The notes: generated from the letters alone by a model not told the origin. A stretch of 64,000 nucleotides of DNA from an uncultured Bacteroidales bacterium (GCA_902780495.1 CACZFM010000013.1:32852-96851), one strand, 5' to 3'; numbered from the stretch's first letter, positions 22,376-30,834 are shown. Numbers and translations: made by a program.

Positions 22376-24043
22376 TTATTTTATTTCTTCGTAATCAACA
22401 TCTTCTGCATTATTTTGCATCCAATCTCTAATTCGCTGATCAAAATTATGCAGTTGAGTTGACAGGTTTTTCATGTCTTGAAATTCTTCGGTTTTTTCTT
22501 TTACTTGTTTCTTCAATTGTAAAAAAGACGGAGCAAAATATTTGTAGTAGTCTTCATCATTATCGAAACAATCAAAAATCTTTTTGATTTTATCACTTAC
22601 TGCATTTTTAATCTTTTCCTGTATTGCTTTAAACTCAGCCAATGCTTTGTCCTGTTTCTTTTTTTGCCAAATGGCTAGACAAACCTCCAATCCAGCTCCT
22701 ATCCAAGGCATTGCTTTTGTTAATTTTGCGCCCAAATTAATAGCCCCCCATGGCTTGAATTTATACCCTTGTGCAACAACATTTCTCACCGCTTTAACTG
22801 TTTCTCCTGAGATTTTTACTCCTTTTATTGCAGTAGCTCCTTTTTGCAGTCCTTCTGTTAGCAATTTTTCTGCAAACGTAACATGGTTCTCAATGTTGGC
22901 TACTCTTGTTTTTATGGCGACATTGTTTCCTTCTGAACAATCCTGCACAATTTGATTAATTGCCCGATCAAGTACGTAAAATGATATCTGACCATTATTA
23001 ACACCTATCTTTTGTTCTATAATCAACTCAAAGCTATCCATTGATGCACTATGTATGTCGGCAAGGATACCATCTTTTAGAGCATTCAATCGATCTTGCA
23101 TTTCTTGTTTTGAATTGCTTAAATCTTTGCTCAAAAGAGATAAATCCTGCTCCATCTCATGATTTGTCTCTTGGACTTTCATCATCGTGGATTCTACAGA
23201 TTGACACACCGCCTGAATCGTATCAGATGTTTGACATACTATATCCATTATTGAGGCTTCCTCTGTGGCTTTTCTCAATGCTTTGACATCACTATTCGCG
23301 ACTATTTCATCTATACATTTTCGCAAATCTTCAATATGGGAACGTTGTTTGTAATTGTCCATTTTTGAGAACCAATGTCCAAGGCCTTTCCCTTTTGGAT
23401 CAGCAGCAATACAAACAATATGCACTTGTTGTTCTTCTTCCGGCGTCAGACCGATAGTATCCTTCAAACGTTGTTTTAAATTATTCGTTTTGATGGAAAC
23501 ACCTCTTGTAAAATCATCCTCATCCATTAAATCATAACCAGCTTCGTCCATTTTATTGATTACAAAAATAGTTGAGTTGAGTTTGTTAAATTTCCGCATT
23601 ACTTTCTCAATGAATTTGGCATGACTGTCTTTGAGTGGAGTGACAGCATCGCAAATATACAAAATAATGTGTGCTTCACTGATATATTTTTCTGTAATAG
23701 CAGACAAACGGATGGATTCTCCGTCAATTTCTTTTTCTTTGGAGCCAAAGAGCCCTGGAGTATCCATAATCTCAAAACCACTGGCTAATCCTCTCGGATG
23801 ATATACAATTATCTCATCCGAAGACTCGTCTACATCAATCTTCATATTGGGTTCAATTTTTCCATTGAGCCCGGCAATTGTTGATGTTTTGCCATCAGAG
23901 AAACTGCTGAGAAGAACTATTTTTATCTTTTGATCCTCCATTGTTTCTCTGACATGGTCGATCTTTTTATAGACTTCTCCAAAATTCAATCCCAATTTTT
24001 CGCCATCCTTAAGAATTGTTACAAGACTTGATAAATTTTTCAT
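22376..24043 (-). CDS. LeoA-like dynamin-family GTPase (Eleos component)
   Basis: 555 residues, close to the length of LeoA. GTPase motifs: a degenerate P-loop SSFSDGKT (residues 46-53; the first Gly of GxxxxGKT is Ser), G3 DTPG (94-97) and G4 NKMD (163-166). Long helical regions follow (coiled coil around 275-325), then a hydrophobic Gly-rich segment (AINLGAKLTKAMPWIGAGLEVCLAIW) that could be the membrane-binding part. It starts 3 bp after the larger dynamin gene. LeoA plus LeoBC define the Eleos antiphage system in the literature; membership here is from motifs and pairing. AT-rich compared with flanking housekeeping genes, suggesting transfer. Confidence 0.75.
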   Translation of the reverse strand: MKNLSSLVTILKDGEKLGLNFGEVYKKIDHVRETMEDQKIKIVLLSSFSDGKTSTIAGLNGKIEPNMKIDVDESSDEIIVYHPRGLASGFEIMDTPGLFGSKEKEIDGESIRLSAITEKYISEAHIILYICDAVTPLKDSHAKFIEKVMRKFNKLNSTIFVINKMDEAGYDLMDEDDFTRGVSIKTNNLKQRLKDTIGLTPEEEQQVHIVCIAADPKGKGLGHWFSKMDNYKQRSHIEDLRKCIDEIVANSDVKALRKATEEASIMDIVCQTSDTIQAVCQSVESTMMKVQETNHEMEQDLSLLSKDLSNSKQEMQDRLNALKDGILADIHSASMDSFELIIEQKIGVNNGQISFYVLDRAINQIVQDCSEGNNVAIKTRVANIENHVTFAEKLLTEGLQKGATAIKGVKISGETVKAVRNVVAQGYKFKPWGAINLGAKLTKAMPWIGAGLEVCLAIWQKKKQDKALAEFKAIQEKIKNAVSDKIKKIFDCFDNDEDYYKYFAPSFLQLKKQVKEKTEEFQDMKNLSTQLHNFDQRIRDWMQNNAEDVDYEEIK

Positions 24044-24046
24044 ATT

Positions 24047-26374
24047 TTACATGTTTTGAATGTTAACGGAATAATCGTTGATTTTCTTAGAAACTAGATT
24101 TAGCGTATCTTTAATCCTCTTCACATGCCCCATATCACCATTAATGGTATCCATTAAGTCTGTTATCTTCCTGTCAATCATATTCTTGCAATCTTCTATT
24201 TCTCTGAACAACAGATTTTGCGCTTGCTGTTTATTAGAGTTTAATTGCTTTCGTAATTCGTCCTTTGCTTTTTGTTTGTTTTTCTCTTTAGCCGTCTTAC
24301 TTCCATCCAAAAATATTTTTTTAAAACCACACACGCATGCTCCAGCTATCATACCGAATGGCCCGCCCAAAGCTCCTAATCCAACATAGACTCCTAATTC
24401 CAAAGCATTTTTAAGAAAATCTCCAAATGTAAATTCAAGATTGTCCATGATATTTTCCATCTCTATTCCTTGAATGGATATGGCATCAATTTCTATATCC
24501 GGAACACGCTTAAAACAATCTAAATACTGTTTTTGTTTAGCCTGCAAACTTTCATTCATTTTTGATATATCTTTTAATACCAACTGCTGCATTGCATAAC
24601 TATACTCATATTTGAAGGTGGCTACCTGACCTTTTAGTTGTTGTTCAAGATTATCCAAATCTGTATTATCTATTGTGGCACACATCTTGTTTTGCAAAGC
24701 TGCAAATAAGCGATTATTTTCTGATGTTGCATTTGCCGACAAATGGTGTTTCGTGTCTTGTACAACTTGTTTTATTGCATTCTGATATTGCTTTAAGTTT
24801 TCCATCAATTTTTGCATACTCATTGTTTTAGAATCTACAAGTTGAGAAATACCATCAATGATATGATTACACAAAGCAACCAGTTTTTGTTTGTTGGCAG
24901 AAATCAATTCTTCATCAAAATATTCCGTTTTGTTTTGTATCAGATTCACAACCTCTTGGAAATTACTAAACTTAAATACCTCATCTGAAGAACCAAAATA
25001 GGATACTAATTTCTCTTGCGTTTTTGTTAAATCACAACGTGCCGCCGCGAAATGGGCTTTTGCACACATTGCAAGTAGGGCTTGAATGGCAATATTCCCT
25101 TTATAAACATCTCCAAGGATTTCTCTAAAAGTATCTTCTATCAGACTATATGTTTTATCTACATCACTTGTGAAAAGGTTTTCTCTTTCTTCACATTCAT
25201 CATAGTTAGATGCTCCTCCGCGGACATTATATATAGAGTATACATTCACCCAATCATTCAGATATTTTTTTATTTTCTCTGCCGTTGCAGAATCAGGTTT
25301 TTTGTTGTGTCCTTGCACATAAAAGACAACGTGAGCCTGTTGAAGGGCCCGTTTGATATCCTCTTTGAAATCTTCTTCTTTACCCTCAATACCTGGAACA
25401 TCAATCAAAGTAAAGGGCTTACCAAAGATATTTAGGTTGTATTCATCATACGTTTTCGTAAAGTCCGAACGCCCGTCACCAACAATCAAACCATCATTTT
25501 TGCTTTCTTGCTTTTTGGGATCAAATAAAATACGTAATGTTTCTATGGTAGTACTTTTTCCTGCATTTGTTTCTCCGAAAAAAGCAATTACCAAATTATC
25601 CCAAACCATACCATTAATAGTTTGTTCCATCATATTGGAAACGCTATCAATTTGTTTGGTGATTCCTTTGACAAAATCCGATTTAAGTTCGACAAGTTTG
25701 TTATTCTCCGCATCCAATTTCTCAATTTTTGACTTCGTTTGTGCTAAACTCGCAATGAGACCTTTATATTTATCTTCAATAATTTGCTTTGCAGATTGCG
25801 TATCCGGTATCCCACATTCAACTACTTTGTTTTCCTTTTTTTCTTGGCCTTGAGATTGAGAATTGTTTGTCATGGAGAGTTGTTGTTTCCCTATGATAGT
25901 ATTGAATAAAGCCAACCATTTCTTTTTATGTAGTTGATTTTTGCCACCGACTAACAAACTATAGTGGAAACGATACTTATTACCTCCTTTACTAATAATG
26001 TCAAATTCAATTCCCTCATCTTGAAAGTGCTTGATATCATCCCAGTTATAGACGTCTTTTGTGAAGATGGACTTATCACTTTTCCAGGTATAGTGAATTC
26101 CGATGTCTGATAATAAAATAGCTTCTACTTGTATGTGTTTTGCTTTGTAATGATCATCAAGTACCTCATATCCATCTTCATTTAAATACGTGGTTTCTTT
26201 AGCTGCATAATAAAGCGTCTTTTTCGTTTTGTCAAACATCTTCAGGATACTAAAATCTGAAGATAACAAATGTTCTTCATCAAGATAGTCAAAGCAATTT
26301 TCATGATCTGCAATTGATGAAATAAAAGAGGAGAAATGCTTGAAAACATCACCTGTGTTGTTGTTCATCGTCAT
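24047..26374 (-). CDS. LeoBC-like large dynamin-family GTPase (Eleos component)
   Basis: 775 residues. Residues 1-165 form a beta-rich domain (VEAILLSDIGIHYTW, then DVYNWDDIKHFQ) that resembles a bacterial PH-like fold. A coiled coil (about 196-250) precedes the GTPase domain: P-loop GETNAGKST (267-275) and G3 DVPG (325-328). Long helices follow, with a hydrophobic stretch near residues 665-690 (YVGLGALGGPFGMIAGACV) as a possible membrane paddle. The ATG at 26374 has an AAGGGA ribosome site. With the LeoA-like gene 3 bp downstream, this matches the two-gene dynamin pair of Eleos. Antiviral function is inferred, not shown. Confidence 0.75.
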   Translation of the reverse strand: MTMNNNTGDVFKHFSSFISSIADHENCFDYLDEEHLLSSDFSILKMFDKTKKTLYYAAKETTYLNEDGYEVLDDHYKAKHIQVEAILLSDIGIHYTWKSDKSIFTKDVYNWDDIKHFQDEGIEFDIISKGGNKYRFHYSLLVGGKNQLHKKKWLALFNTIIGKQQLSMTNNSQSQGQEKKENKVVECGIPDTQSAKQIIEDKYKGLIASLAQTKSKIEKLDAENNKLVELKSDFVKGITKQIDSVSNMMEQTINGMVWDNLVIAFFGETNAGKSTTIETLRILFDPKKQESKNDGLIVGDGRSDFTKTYDEYNLNIFGKPFTLIDVPGIEGKEEDFKEDIKRALQQAHVVFYVQGHNKKPDSATAEKIKKYLNDWVNVYSIYNVRGGASNYDECEERENLFTSDVDKTYSLIEDTFREILGDVYKGNIAIQALLAMCAKAHFAAARCDLTKTQEKLVSYFGSSDEVFKFSNFQEVVNLIQNKTEYFDEELISANKQKLVALCNHIIDGISQLVDSKTMSMQKLMENLKQYQNAIKQVVQDTKHHLSANATSENNRLFAALQNKMCATIDNTDLDNLEQQLKGQVATFKYEYSYAMQQLVLKDISKMNESLQAKQKQYLDCFKRVPDIEIDAISIQGIEMENIMDNLEFTFGDFLKNALELGVYVGLGALGGPFGMIAGACVCGFKKIFLDGSKTAKEKNKQKAKDELRKQLNSNKQQAQNLLFREIEDCKNMIDRKITDLMDTINGDMGHVKRIKDTLNLVSKKINDYSVNIQNM

Positions 26375-26402
26375 AATAATTCCCTTAATTTTTGTTTTTT
26401 TT

Positions 26403-26714
26403 TTATCTTCGTTTTATCCAGCTTCTACCTTCGTTTGTTGATTCAAAAAAACCATTAGTCGTTTGGGCAACCACATTTGTTCCGTTTAGTGCTAACGTTT
26501 GAAAGGTTCCACAATACGTCCCAATATACCGAACCTCCCAACTTCTTCCCTCATTTGTGGATACATAATCAGGAGTGGATACAACTCCTTTCCCCTCCAT
26601 TGATTTTGTCACATCTACAAGATAGATTCGCTTTTCCTGCAAACTTCTTTGAGAATATGTACCAAGAGAAATCAGGGTACATAAAAGCAATAACAATAAT
26701 TTTCGTTTAGCCAT
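26403..26714 (-). CDS. Small secreted protein, vWA-like start joined to Asp-box repeats
   Basis: 103 residues from ATG 26714 (an ATG at 26720 is also possible). A signal peptide (KLLLLLLCTLISLGTYSQ) is followed by RIYLVDVTKSMEGKG, which looks like the beginning of a von Willebrand A domain with a DxTxS metal motif. It then breaks into two copies of STNEGRSW, an Asp-box (BNR) motif. Neither domain is complete, so it may be a deletion fusion of two genes or a short novel protein. First gene of cassette A, 28 bp before the LeoBC-like gene; its link to the GTPases is unknown. Confidence 0.6.
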   Translation of the reverse strand: MAKRKLLLLLLCTLISLGTYSQRSLQEKRIYLVDVTKSMEGKGVVSTPDYVSTNEGRSWEVRYIGTYCGTFQTLALNGTNVVAQTTNGFFESTNEGRSWIKRR

Positions 26715-26761
26715 GAGCATTGTTTTTTATAATTAGTTTTGTTTTTTCACTTTTCCGTTCG

Positions 26762-26809
26762 CAAAAGTACTACTTTTTTATTTAAAATTTGTAGACGTCT
26801 ACAAATTTT
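26762..26809 (-). promoter_or_regulatory. Promoter with 26-bp palindromic operator, cassette A
   Basis: On the minus strand TACTTTTG (26762-26769) is preceded, after 14 bp, by a perfect 26-bp palindrome (26784-26809; half site AAAATTTGTAGAC). The palindrome takes the place of the -33 box, so a bound dimer would block RNA polymerase. The same arrangement, same spacing, is found at 50949-50996. No regulator gene is adjacent. Confidence 0.8.
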
Positions 26810-26922
26810 GTTGCATTTCTTTAGATTCTGTACAAAGATAGTCTATTATTCCGTCCTATTACACATATTTTATTGTCCTTAATATCTATGCACAAAAAAA
26901 CGTGAGGCTTGTTGGCTTCAAT

Positions 26923-27055
26923 TTGGATTGTTGAGGATTCTGGACTACCTTTCATTACCAAACATCTACGAAACAAGGCTCACGCACAACGTGAGCAAAA
27001 AGCCTTGTCCTTGATAATGAAATTGTTTGAAAGTGTCCAGTTTTCAACAATCCAA
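26923..27055. other. 133-bp nested inverted-repeat structure
   Basis: The outer arms are a perfect 12-bp dyad TTGGATTGTTGA (26923-26934) and its complement (27044-27055). Inside lie CTGGAC/GTCCAG, TTCATTA/TAATGAA and a central hairpin ACAAGGCT/AGCCTTGT (26973-27008) containing CTCACG/CGTGAG. It could be a structured RNA or a non-autonomous palindromic element. The surrounding gene-free stretch 26810-27147 contains no other feature I can support. Confidence 0.55.
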
Positions 27056-27147
27056 GTTCTTAGCCGTATGCTTATATATGGCGCACGCTTGCGCTCTGTT
27101 CTCCTATTTAACGTCAGGGGGTGACGTATATTGTTTGATAGTCACGA

Positions 27148-28062
27148 TTAGTGACAGCAAGTTCCCTTAACCTGATTCAGTATTACATCCGGACTCAAGT
27201 CCATGCGCATGATAGCAGATAATTTCTTACCCAAATCTTTTACCGAATGCCCACAGTGGTACAACGTATCATCAGCAATAACCCAACGGTCATGCGAGGA
27301 GCCTGACCACTTATGCGTATTAACGGGCTGTTTACCTTTGGATGCGTTATGCGCGTCACGGAGAGTTTTGTTCTCACTTTCGGAATAAATATCCGCAGTT
27401 ACGCCTTTCGCGCGCACATCCAACATCTCAAACGTTGCAGCATCTACATACGGGTCAATAATGATGATGCGTTTGGTGGCTGTCTTGACAATCCGTTCAA
27501 GCAACACGCGTGCTTCAAAGAACTGTCCATCAAAGAATACCTGCTCCACAGGCGGCAATGCAGTCCGGACAAAGAAATCGATTTTATTCTGTAATTCGTG
27601 AATCTGCATTGTATGCTCCTCCAACTTACGATCTATACGTTCTTCCACATATAAAAGCTGTTGATTATATGCATATCCACGCAATAAATATTCCTTGATA
27701 ATTCTCAGTGCCCATTGGCGGAATTGTGTGCCGCGCTGAGACTTCACCCTGTAACCTACGGAGATAATGACATCCAAATTATAGTATGAAACGTGACGCG
27801 TTACGTGACGCCCTCCTTCATTTTGAACTATTAAAAAATCTTTAACAGTTGCCCCTTTATCCAATTCCCCTTCCTTATAAATATTGCGGATGTGAATACT
27901 TATATTGGGAATCGTCGAATTAAACAACGAGGCCATTTGCTGTTGACTGAGCCATACAGTCTCATTAGCCAATTGCACATCCAATTGCAGCGTATTATCT
28001 TCCGTACGGTAGATTACCACGCTTTCATCTGTTGGATTATATGGTTCGATACTTTCCGCCAT
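27148..28062 (-). CDS. RhuM-family protein with C-terminal PLD-like domain
   Basis: 304 residues. The N-terminal 150 residues carry the RhuM (virulence-associated) signature: NETVWLSQQQMASLF, NIRNIYKEGEL and SVGYRVKSQRGTQFRQWA. The C-terminal part (IIIIDPYVDAATFEML, then GSSHDRWVIADDTLYHCG) resembles a phospholipase-D-type nuclease domain in which the HxK motif is reduced to HDR. RhuM proteins are common on genomic islands; their biochemical role is unsettled. Own promoter at 28130-28160. Confidence 0.8.
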   Translation of the reverse strand: MAESIEPYNPTDESVVIYRTEDNTLQLDVQLANETVWLSQQQMASLFNSTIPNISIHIRNIYKEGELDKGATVKDFLIVQNEGGRHVTRHVSYYNLDVIISVGYRVKSQRGTQFRQWALRIIKEYLLRGYAYNQQLLYVEERIDRKLEEHTMQIHELQNKIDFFVRTALPPVEQVFFDGQFFEARVLLERIVKTATKRIIIIDPYVDAATFEMLDVRAKGVTADIYSESENKTLRDAHNASKGKQPVNTHKWSGSSHDRWVIADDTLYHCGHSVKDLGKKLSAIMRMDLSPDVILNQVKGTCCH

Positions 28063-28129
28063 TTATTCACTCCGTTTTATTGACGCGACAATTTGCAGGA
28101 GTATAACACTCTTCTTTTCAAATCCGGTG

Positions 28130-28189
28130 CAAAGGTAATGCTTTTTTTTGACTTGTGCAAATAAATCCGCATTTTTTTGCGGATTTATT
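28130..28189 (-). promoter_or_regulatory. Promoter of the RhuM gene with adjacent dyad
   Basis: TACCTTTG (28130-28137), 20-bp spacer, TTG (28158-28160), all minus strand. An 11-bp perfect dyad AATAAATCCGC/GCGGATTTATT (28160-28189) abuts the -33 box and may be an operator. No T-run follows it in either direction, so it is not an obvious terminator. Confidence 0.7.
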
Positions 28190-28280
28190 GTCAGACTAGC
28201 AGAACTAGTGTTCTAGTTAAACTAGTTGGACTATTGTTTCCGGCCTTTGGCAGGCTTTCCTCTGCTTTTCGTTGGCTTAA

Positions 28281-28346
28281 TAACCTACTAATAACCCAAT
28301 AATAACCCAATAATCACCCAATAATCACCTAATAATAGCCTAATGG
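28281..28346. repeat. Six 11-bp units (TAACCCAATAA)
   Basis: TAACCTACTAA, TAACCCAATAA twice, TCACCCAATAA, TCACCTAATAA, TAGCCTAATGG, head to tail without spacer. Upstream at 28195-28236 CTAG recurs every 8-9 bp. Both lie in the gene-free stretch between the RhuM and MBL genes. Confidence 0.85.
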
Positions 28347-28359
28347 TTATACGGGAAGC

Positions 28360-28427
28360 GCGGTGTATTGCTCGCGTTCGCGAGCGGTGTATAGGCGCAA
28401 GGCGCCGTTTATTGCAAGGCGGTGTAT
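28360..28427. repeat. Three GCGGTGTAT copies with small GC-rich hairpins
   Basis: GCGGTGTAT occurs at 28360, 28384 and 28419. Between copies lie perfect hairpins GCTCGCG/CGCGAGC (28370-28385) and GGCGC/GCGCC (28394-28406). No gene is seen here. Confidence 0.6.
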
Positions 28428-28443
28428 ATAAAACGGGACAGGG

Positions 28444-28502
28444 ACGGTAAAGAGTGGTAAGGTTGGCAGTCTAAAAATACCTTATTTTGTTTTAGGAGGG
28501 GT
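28444..28502 (-). repeat. 3' cassette element, partial third copy
   Basis: About 59 bp match the copy at 21886-21955 (shared TAAAGAGTGGTAA and CAGTCTAAAAATACCTTATTT). It covers the last codons (PPKTK) and the 3' flank of the MBL gene, in the same sense orientation as copy 1 has to cassette A. Confidence 0.8.
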
Positions 28503-29528
28503 GTAATGGAAACACTCGCCCCAACTCATCAAGACATTGCCAATGCCCATGCGGCGGGTCTTCTCCATCGTCATCCAATAAGCTTCTCTGTGGTCGATGG
28601 AATGTTCCATCTCGTTCTCATGCCCCGTGATGAGCTGTTTGGGTGCAAAGCCGGCGATGGTGCGCGGCATGGCATTAACCCAGCAGTTGAGCAACAAGAC
28701 ATCCACCCGATGTGTATCATGGACACGGTCAATCCAAGCAAGGTCCTCCTCGTTGTATTGGTCACCGGTATGCGCAACAGTTATACCATTGGCGAAAGTC
28801 ATCAGGTAGATATTGTTGTACATGTCGTCCTGGTGGCCGGGAAGAATAGTAAGTTTGAGGTTGAGTTCGTCAAAAGGCACCACTACCGCCGTATCAGCAA
28901 CAAGGAGTTGCTCGATATTCGGGTCAATACCCGTCCAAAGCCCTTTGGGAACGATGACCCTTTTTCCCCGTGCGGCAAAGGTTTTGGCGATACGCAGATT
29001 GGCATGGTCGCCGTGTGCGTGGCTGATAAACATAGCATCACACTGCCCCGCGATGGCATAGATGAGCGAGTCGGAAATGAAAGGATGTGTTTCGGGGCCG
29101 CCCGGAACAAGGTCAATAGCAACGGTGGTTTTCGGGGATTGGATGATGAATCCGTCGTTGTAGAGCTTATAGATTTTCACGCCCTTTTTGCAGCCTTTCT
29201 GCATGTCGGCGAGCATATTCGCCATGCGTGCGTTGATGAAATCATAGAACGCCGGCGTTTTGTCGTTACGCGTATCGTGCAACAAGAGGTCGAGTGCGGT
29301 GAGCGCCATCCGCCGTGCCTGACAATCCTTGTTCTTTGGCGGATAAGCACGGAGGGTGCGGTCAATCTCCTGAAACGCCATGCGCGTCTGATTGTCCAGA
29401 TAATTATCGGGATAGCCCCAGAAAATGAGGTACTTCTCATAGGGATTGTCCTTCGGGCGTTCTGCAGAAACAGGCAAGGCCAGTGCGAAAGCCGACAAAA
29501 AAGCGAGCAATAAAGATGTGTGTTTCAT
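28482..29528 (-). CDS. Secreted MBL-fold metallohydrolase
   Basis: 348 residues with a signal peptide (LLLAFLSAFALALPVSA). Metal ligands of the metallo-beta-lactamase fold are visible: SHAHGDHAN (HxHxDH), GHQDD, AHTGDQ and a late TGHENEMEH. The N-terminal 125 residues are helical and specific to this subgroup. The substrate is unknown; a phospho- or lactone-type hydrolysis is possible. Last gene of the minus-strand unit that includes the GH20 and sugar permease genes (19-bp gap), so it may act on products of N-acetylhexosamine metabolism. Confidence 0.8.
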   Translation of the reverse strand: MKHTSLLLAFLSAFALALPVSAERPKDNPYEKYLIFWGYPDNYLDNQTRMAFQEIDRTLRAYPPKNKDCQARRMALTALDLLLHDTRNDKTPAFYDFINARMANMLADMQKGCKKGVKIYKLYNDGFIIQSPKTTVAIDLVPGGPETHPFISDSLIYAIAGQCDAMFISHAHGDHANLRIAKTFAARGKRVIVPKGLWTGIDPNIEQLLVADTAVVVPFDELNLKLTILPGHQDDMYNNIYLMTFANGITVAHTGDQYNEEDLAWIDRVHDTHRVDVLLLNCWVNAMPRTIAGFAPKQLITGHENEMEHSIDHREAYWMTMEKTRRMGIGNVLMSWGECFHYTPPKTK

Positions 29529-29547
29529 GGCAAAGCAGATAAGGGGT

Positions 29548-30792
29548 TTATGCGCGTTGTGTGACTTTTGAACCCATGAGCGCGTAGAAAAGGATATATG
29601 CCAGTCCGAGGACAGGGACGGCGTAACTCATGAGATAGCCGGAATAATCTGCCATGAGATTCTGGAAGAACGGCAGGATACCACCTCCGCAGACGAGTGC
29701 CATAAAGATACCGCTGGCAGCAGGCGTATATTTGCCCAGTCCCTCCGCCGAGAGGTTGAAGATAGCGCCCCACATGACACTGGTGCAGAGTCCGCAAAGT
29801 ACCATGCAAATCATGCCTACGGGAAGAATAACTCCGCGGAAGATAATCGTCAAGTCTTCCGGCAAGAACATGACTCCCAATAAGAGCCAGATACCGAGCA
29901 GACTGACCGTTGCCAACATGGTGCGGCTGCTGACCTTGCCGCCAATAAGTCCGCCAACGATACGTCCAATCATCATCAAGAACCAATAGAAGCCGATGAT
30001 GGTGCCCGCTACCTGCGGTCCGACACCTTCCATGTTGGACATATAGAGATTGGCGGTGTTGGGGATACCCACTTCGATGCCGACATAGAAGAAGATGGCA
30101 ATGGCTCCCAAGACGAAATGCCGGAAGGAGAAAGGACTGCGCGTGTCTTTCTCCGCAGCCGTCTCTGCCCGCTGTTCGGGTGTTTCGATATGGGGTTCAG
30201 GGATGGACGAGAAGAAAACGATGATGAACGAAACGGCAAAAATAATCATTGCCGCCAACATAGCCGGTGCCACGCCTATGACGGAAGCCTCCGAGACATT
30301 GCCTCCGATGAGGTAGCCCAGAAGGATGGGTGCGATGGTTGCACCAATGGAGTTGCAACTGCCGCCGAACTGCACGAGTTGGTTACCCCGATTGCCTCCT
30401 CCGCCGAGAGTGTTGAGCATAGGATTGACAACAGTATTGAGCATACACATGGAGAAGCCTGCAATGAAAGCGCCAAGGATATAGATACCGAAACTCTCGG
30501 CGTAACCGCTGCACCACTGTACCGCCACTCCTATCAAGCCAATGGCAATAGCCAGCAAGGATGTGAATTTATAGCCTTTGCGTTTAAGGATAAGTCCGGC
30601 CGGAAGGCCCATAACGGCATACGCGATAAAATTGGCCAAGGTGCCGAGCTGCGAAAGGGCGTTGGATGCACCAAACTGATTTCGGACAATGACGCCCATA
30701 GAACCTGCGAAGTTGGTGACAAAGGCAATCATGAAAAAGAGCAAAAACATCACGATGATTGCCGGAAGATTAGAGGATTTGGAGTTGTTCAT
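29548..30792 (-). CDS. MFS sugar permease, FHS/NagP-like
   Basis: 414 residues with 12 hydrophobic segments. It resembles the fucose:H+ symporter family (NFAGSMGVIVRNQFGASNA near TM1, GLPAGLILKRKGYK after TM2, FGGSCNSIGATIAPILLGY in TM5). Family members import L-fucose, glucose, galactose or N-acetylglucosamine. The GH20 hexosaminidase gene 42 bp upstream makes GlcNAc or GalNAc the most likely substrate, by inference. Confidence 0.85.
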   Translation of the reverse strand: MNNSKSSNLPAIIVMFLLFFMIAFVTNFAGSMGVIVRNQFGASNALSQLGTLANFIAYAVMGLPAGLILKRKGYKFTSLLAIAIGLIGVAVQWCSGYAESFGIYILGAFIAGFSMCMLNTVVNPMLNTLGGGGNRGNQLVQFGGSCNSIGATIAPILLGYLIGGNVSEASVIGVAPAMLAAMIIFAVSFIIVFFSSIPEPHIETPEQRAETAAEKDTRSPFSFRHFVLGAIAIFFYVGIEVGIPNTANLYMSNMEGVGPQVAGTIIGFYWFLMMIGRIVGGLIGGKVSSRTMLATVSLLGIWLLLGVMFLPEDLTIIFRGVILPVGMICMVLCGLCTSVMWGAIFNLSAEGLGKYTPAASGIFMALVCGGGILPFFQNLMADYSGYLMSYAVPVLGLAYILFYALMGSKVTQRA

Positions 30793-30834
30793 ATCAAATG
30801 TTGTTTAAGTCGTTTGTCAAGCGATATTGTTCGG

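Noticed and set aside
26909..27124. 71-codon frame over the nested palindrome
   Set aside because: Codons simply translate the inverted repeats; no ribosome site or homology recognised.
28160..28189. Terminator at the 11-bp dyad
   Set aside because: No T-run follows on either strand, and it overlaps the RhuM -33 box, so an operator role is more likely.
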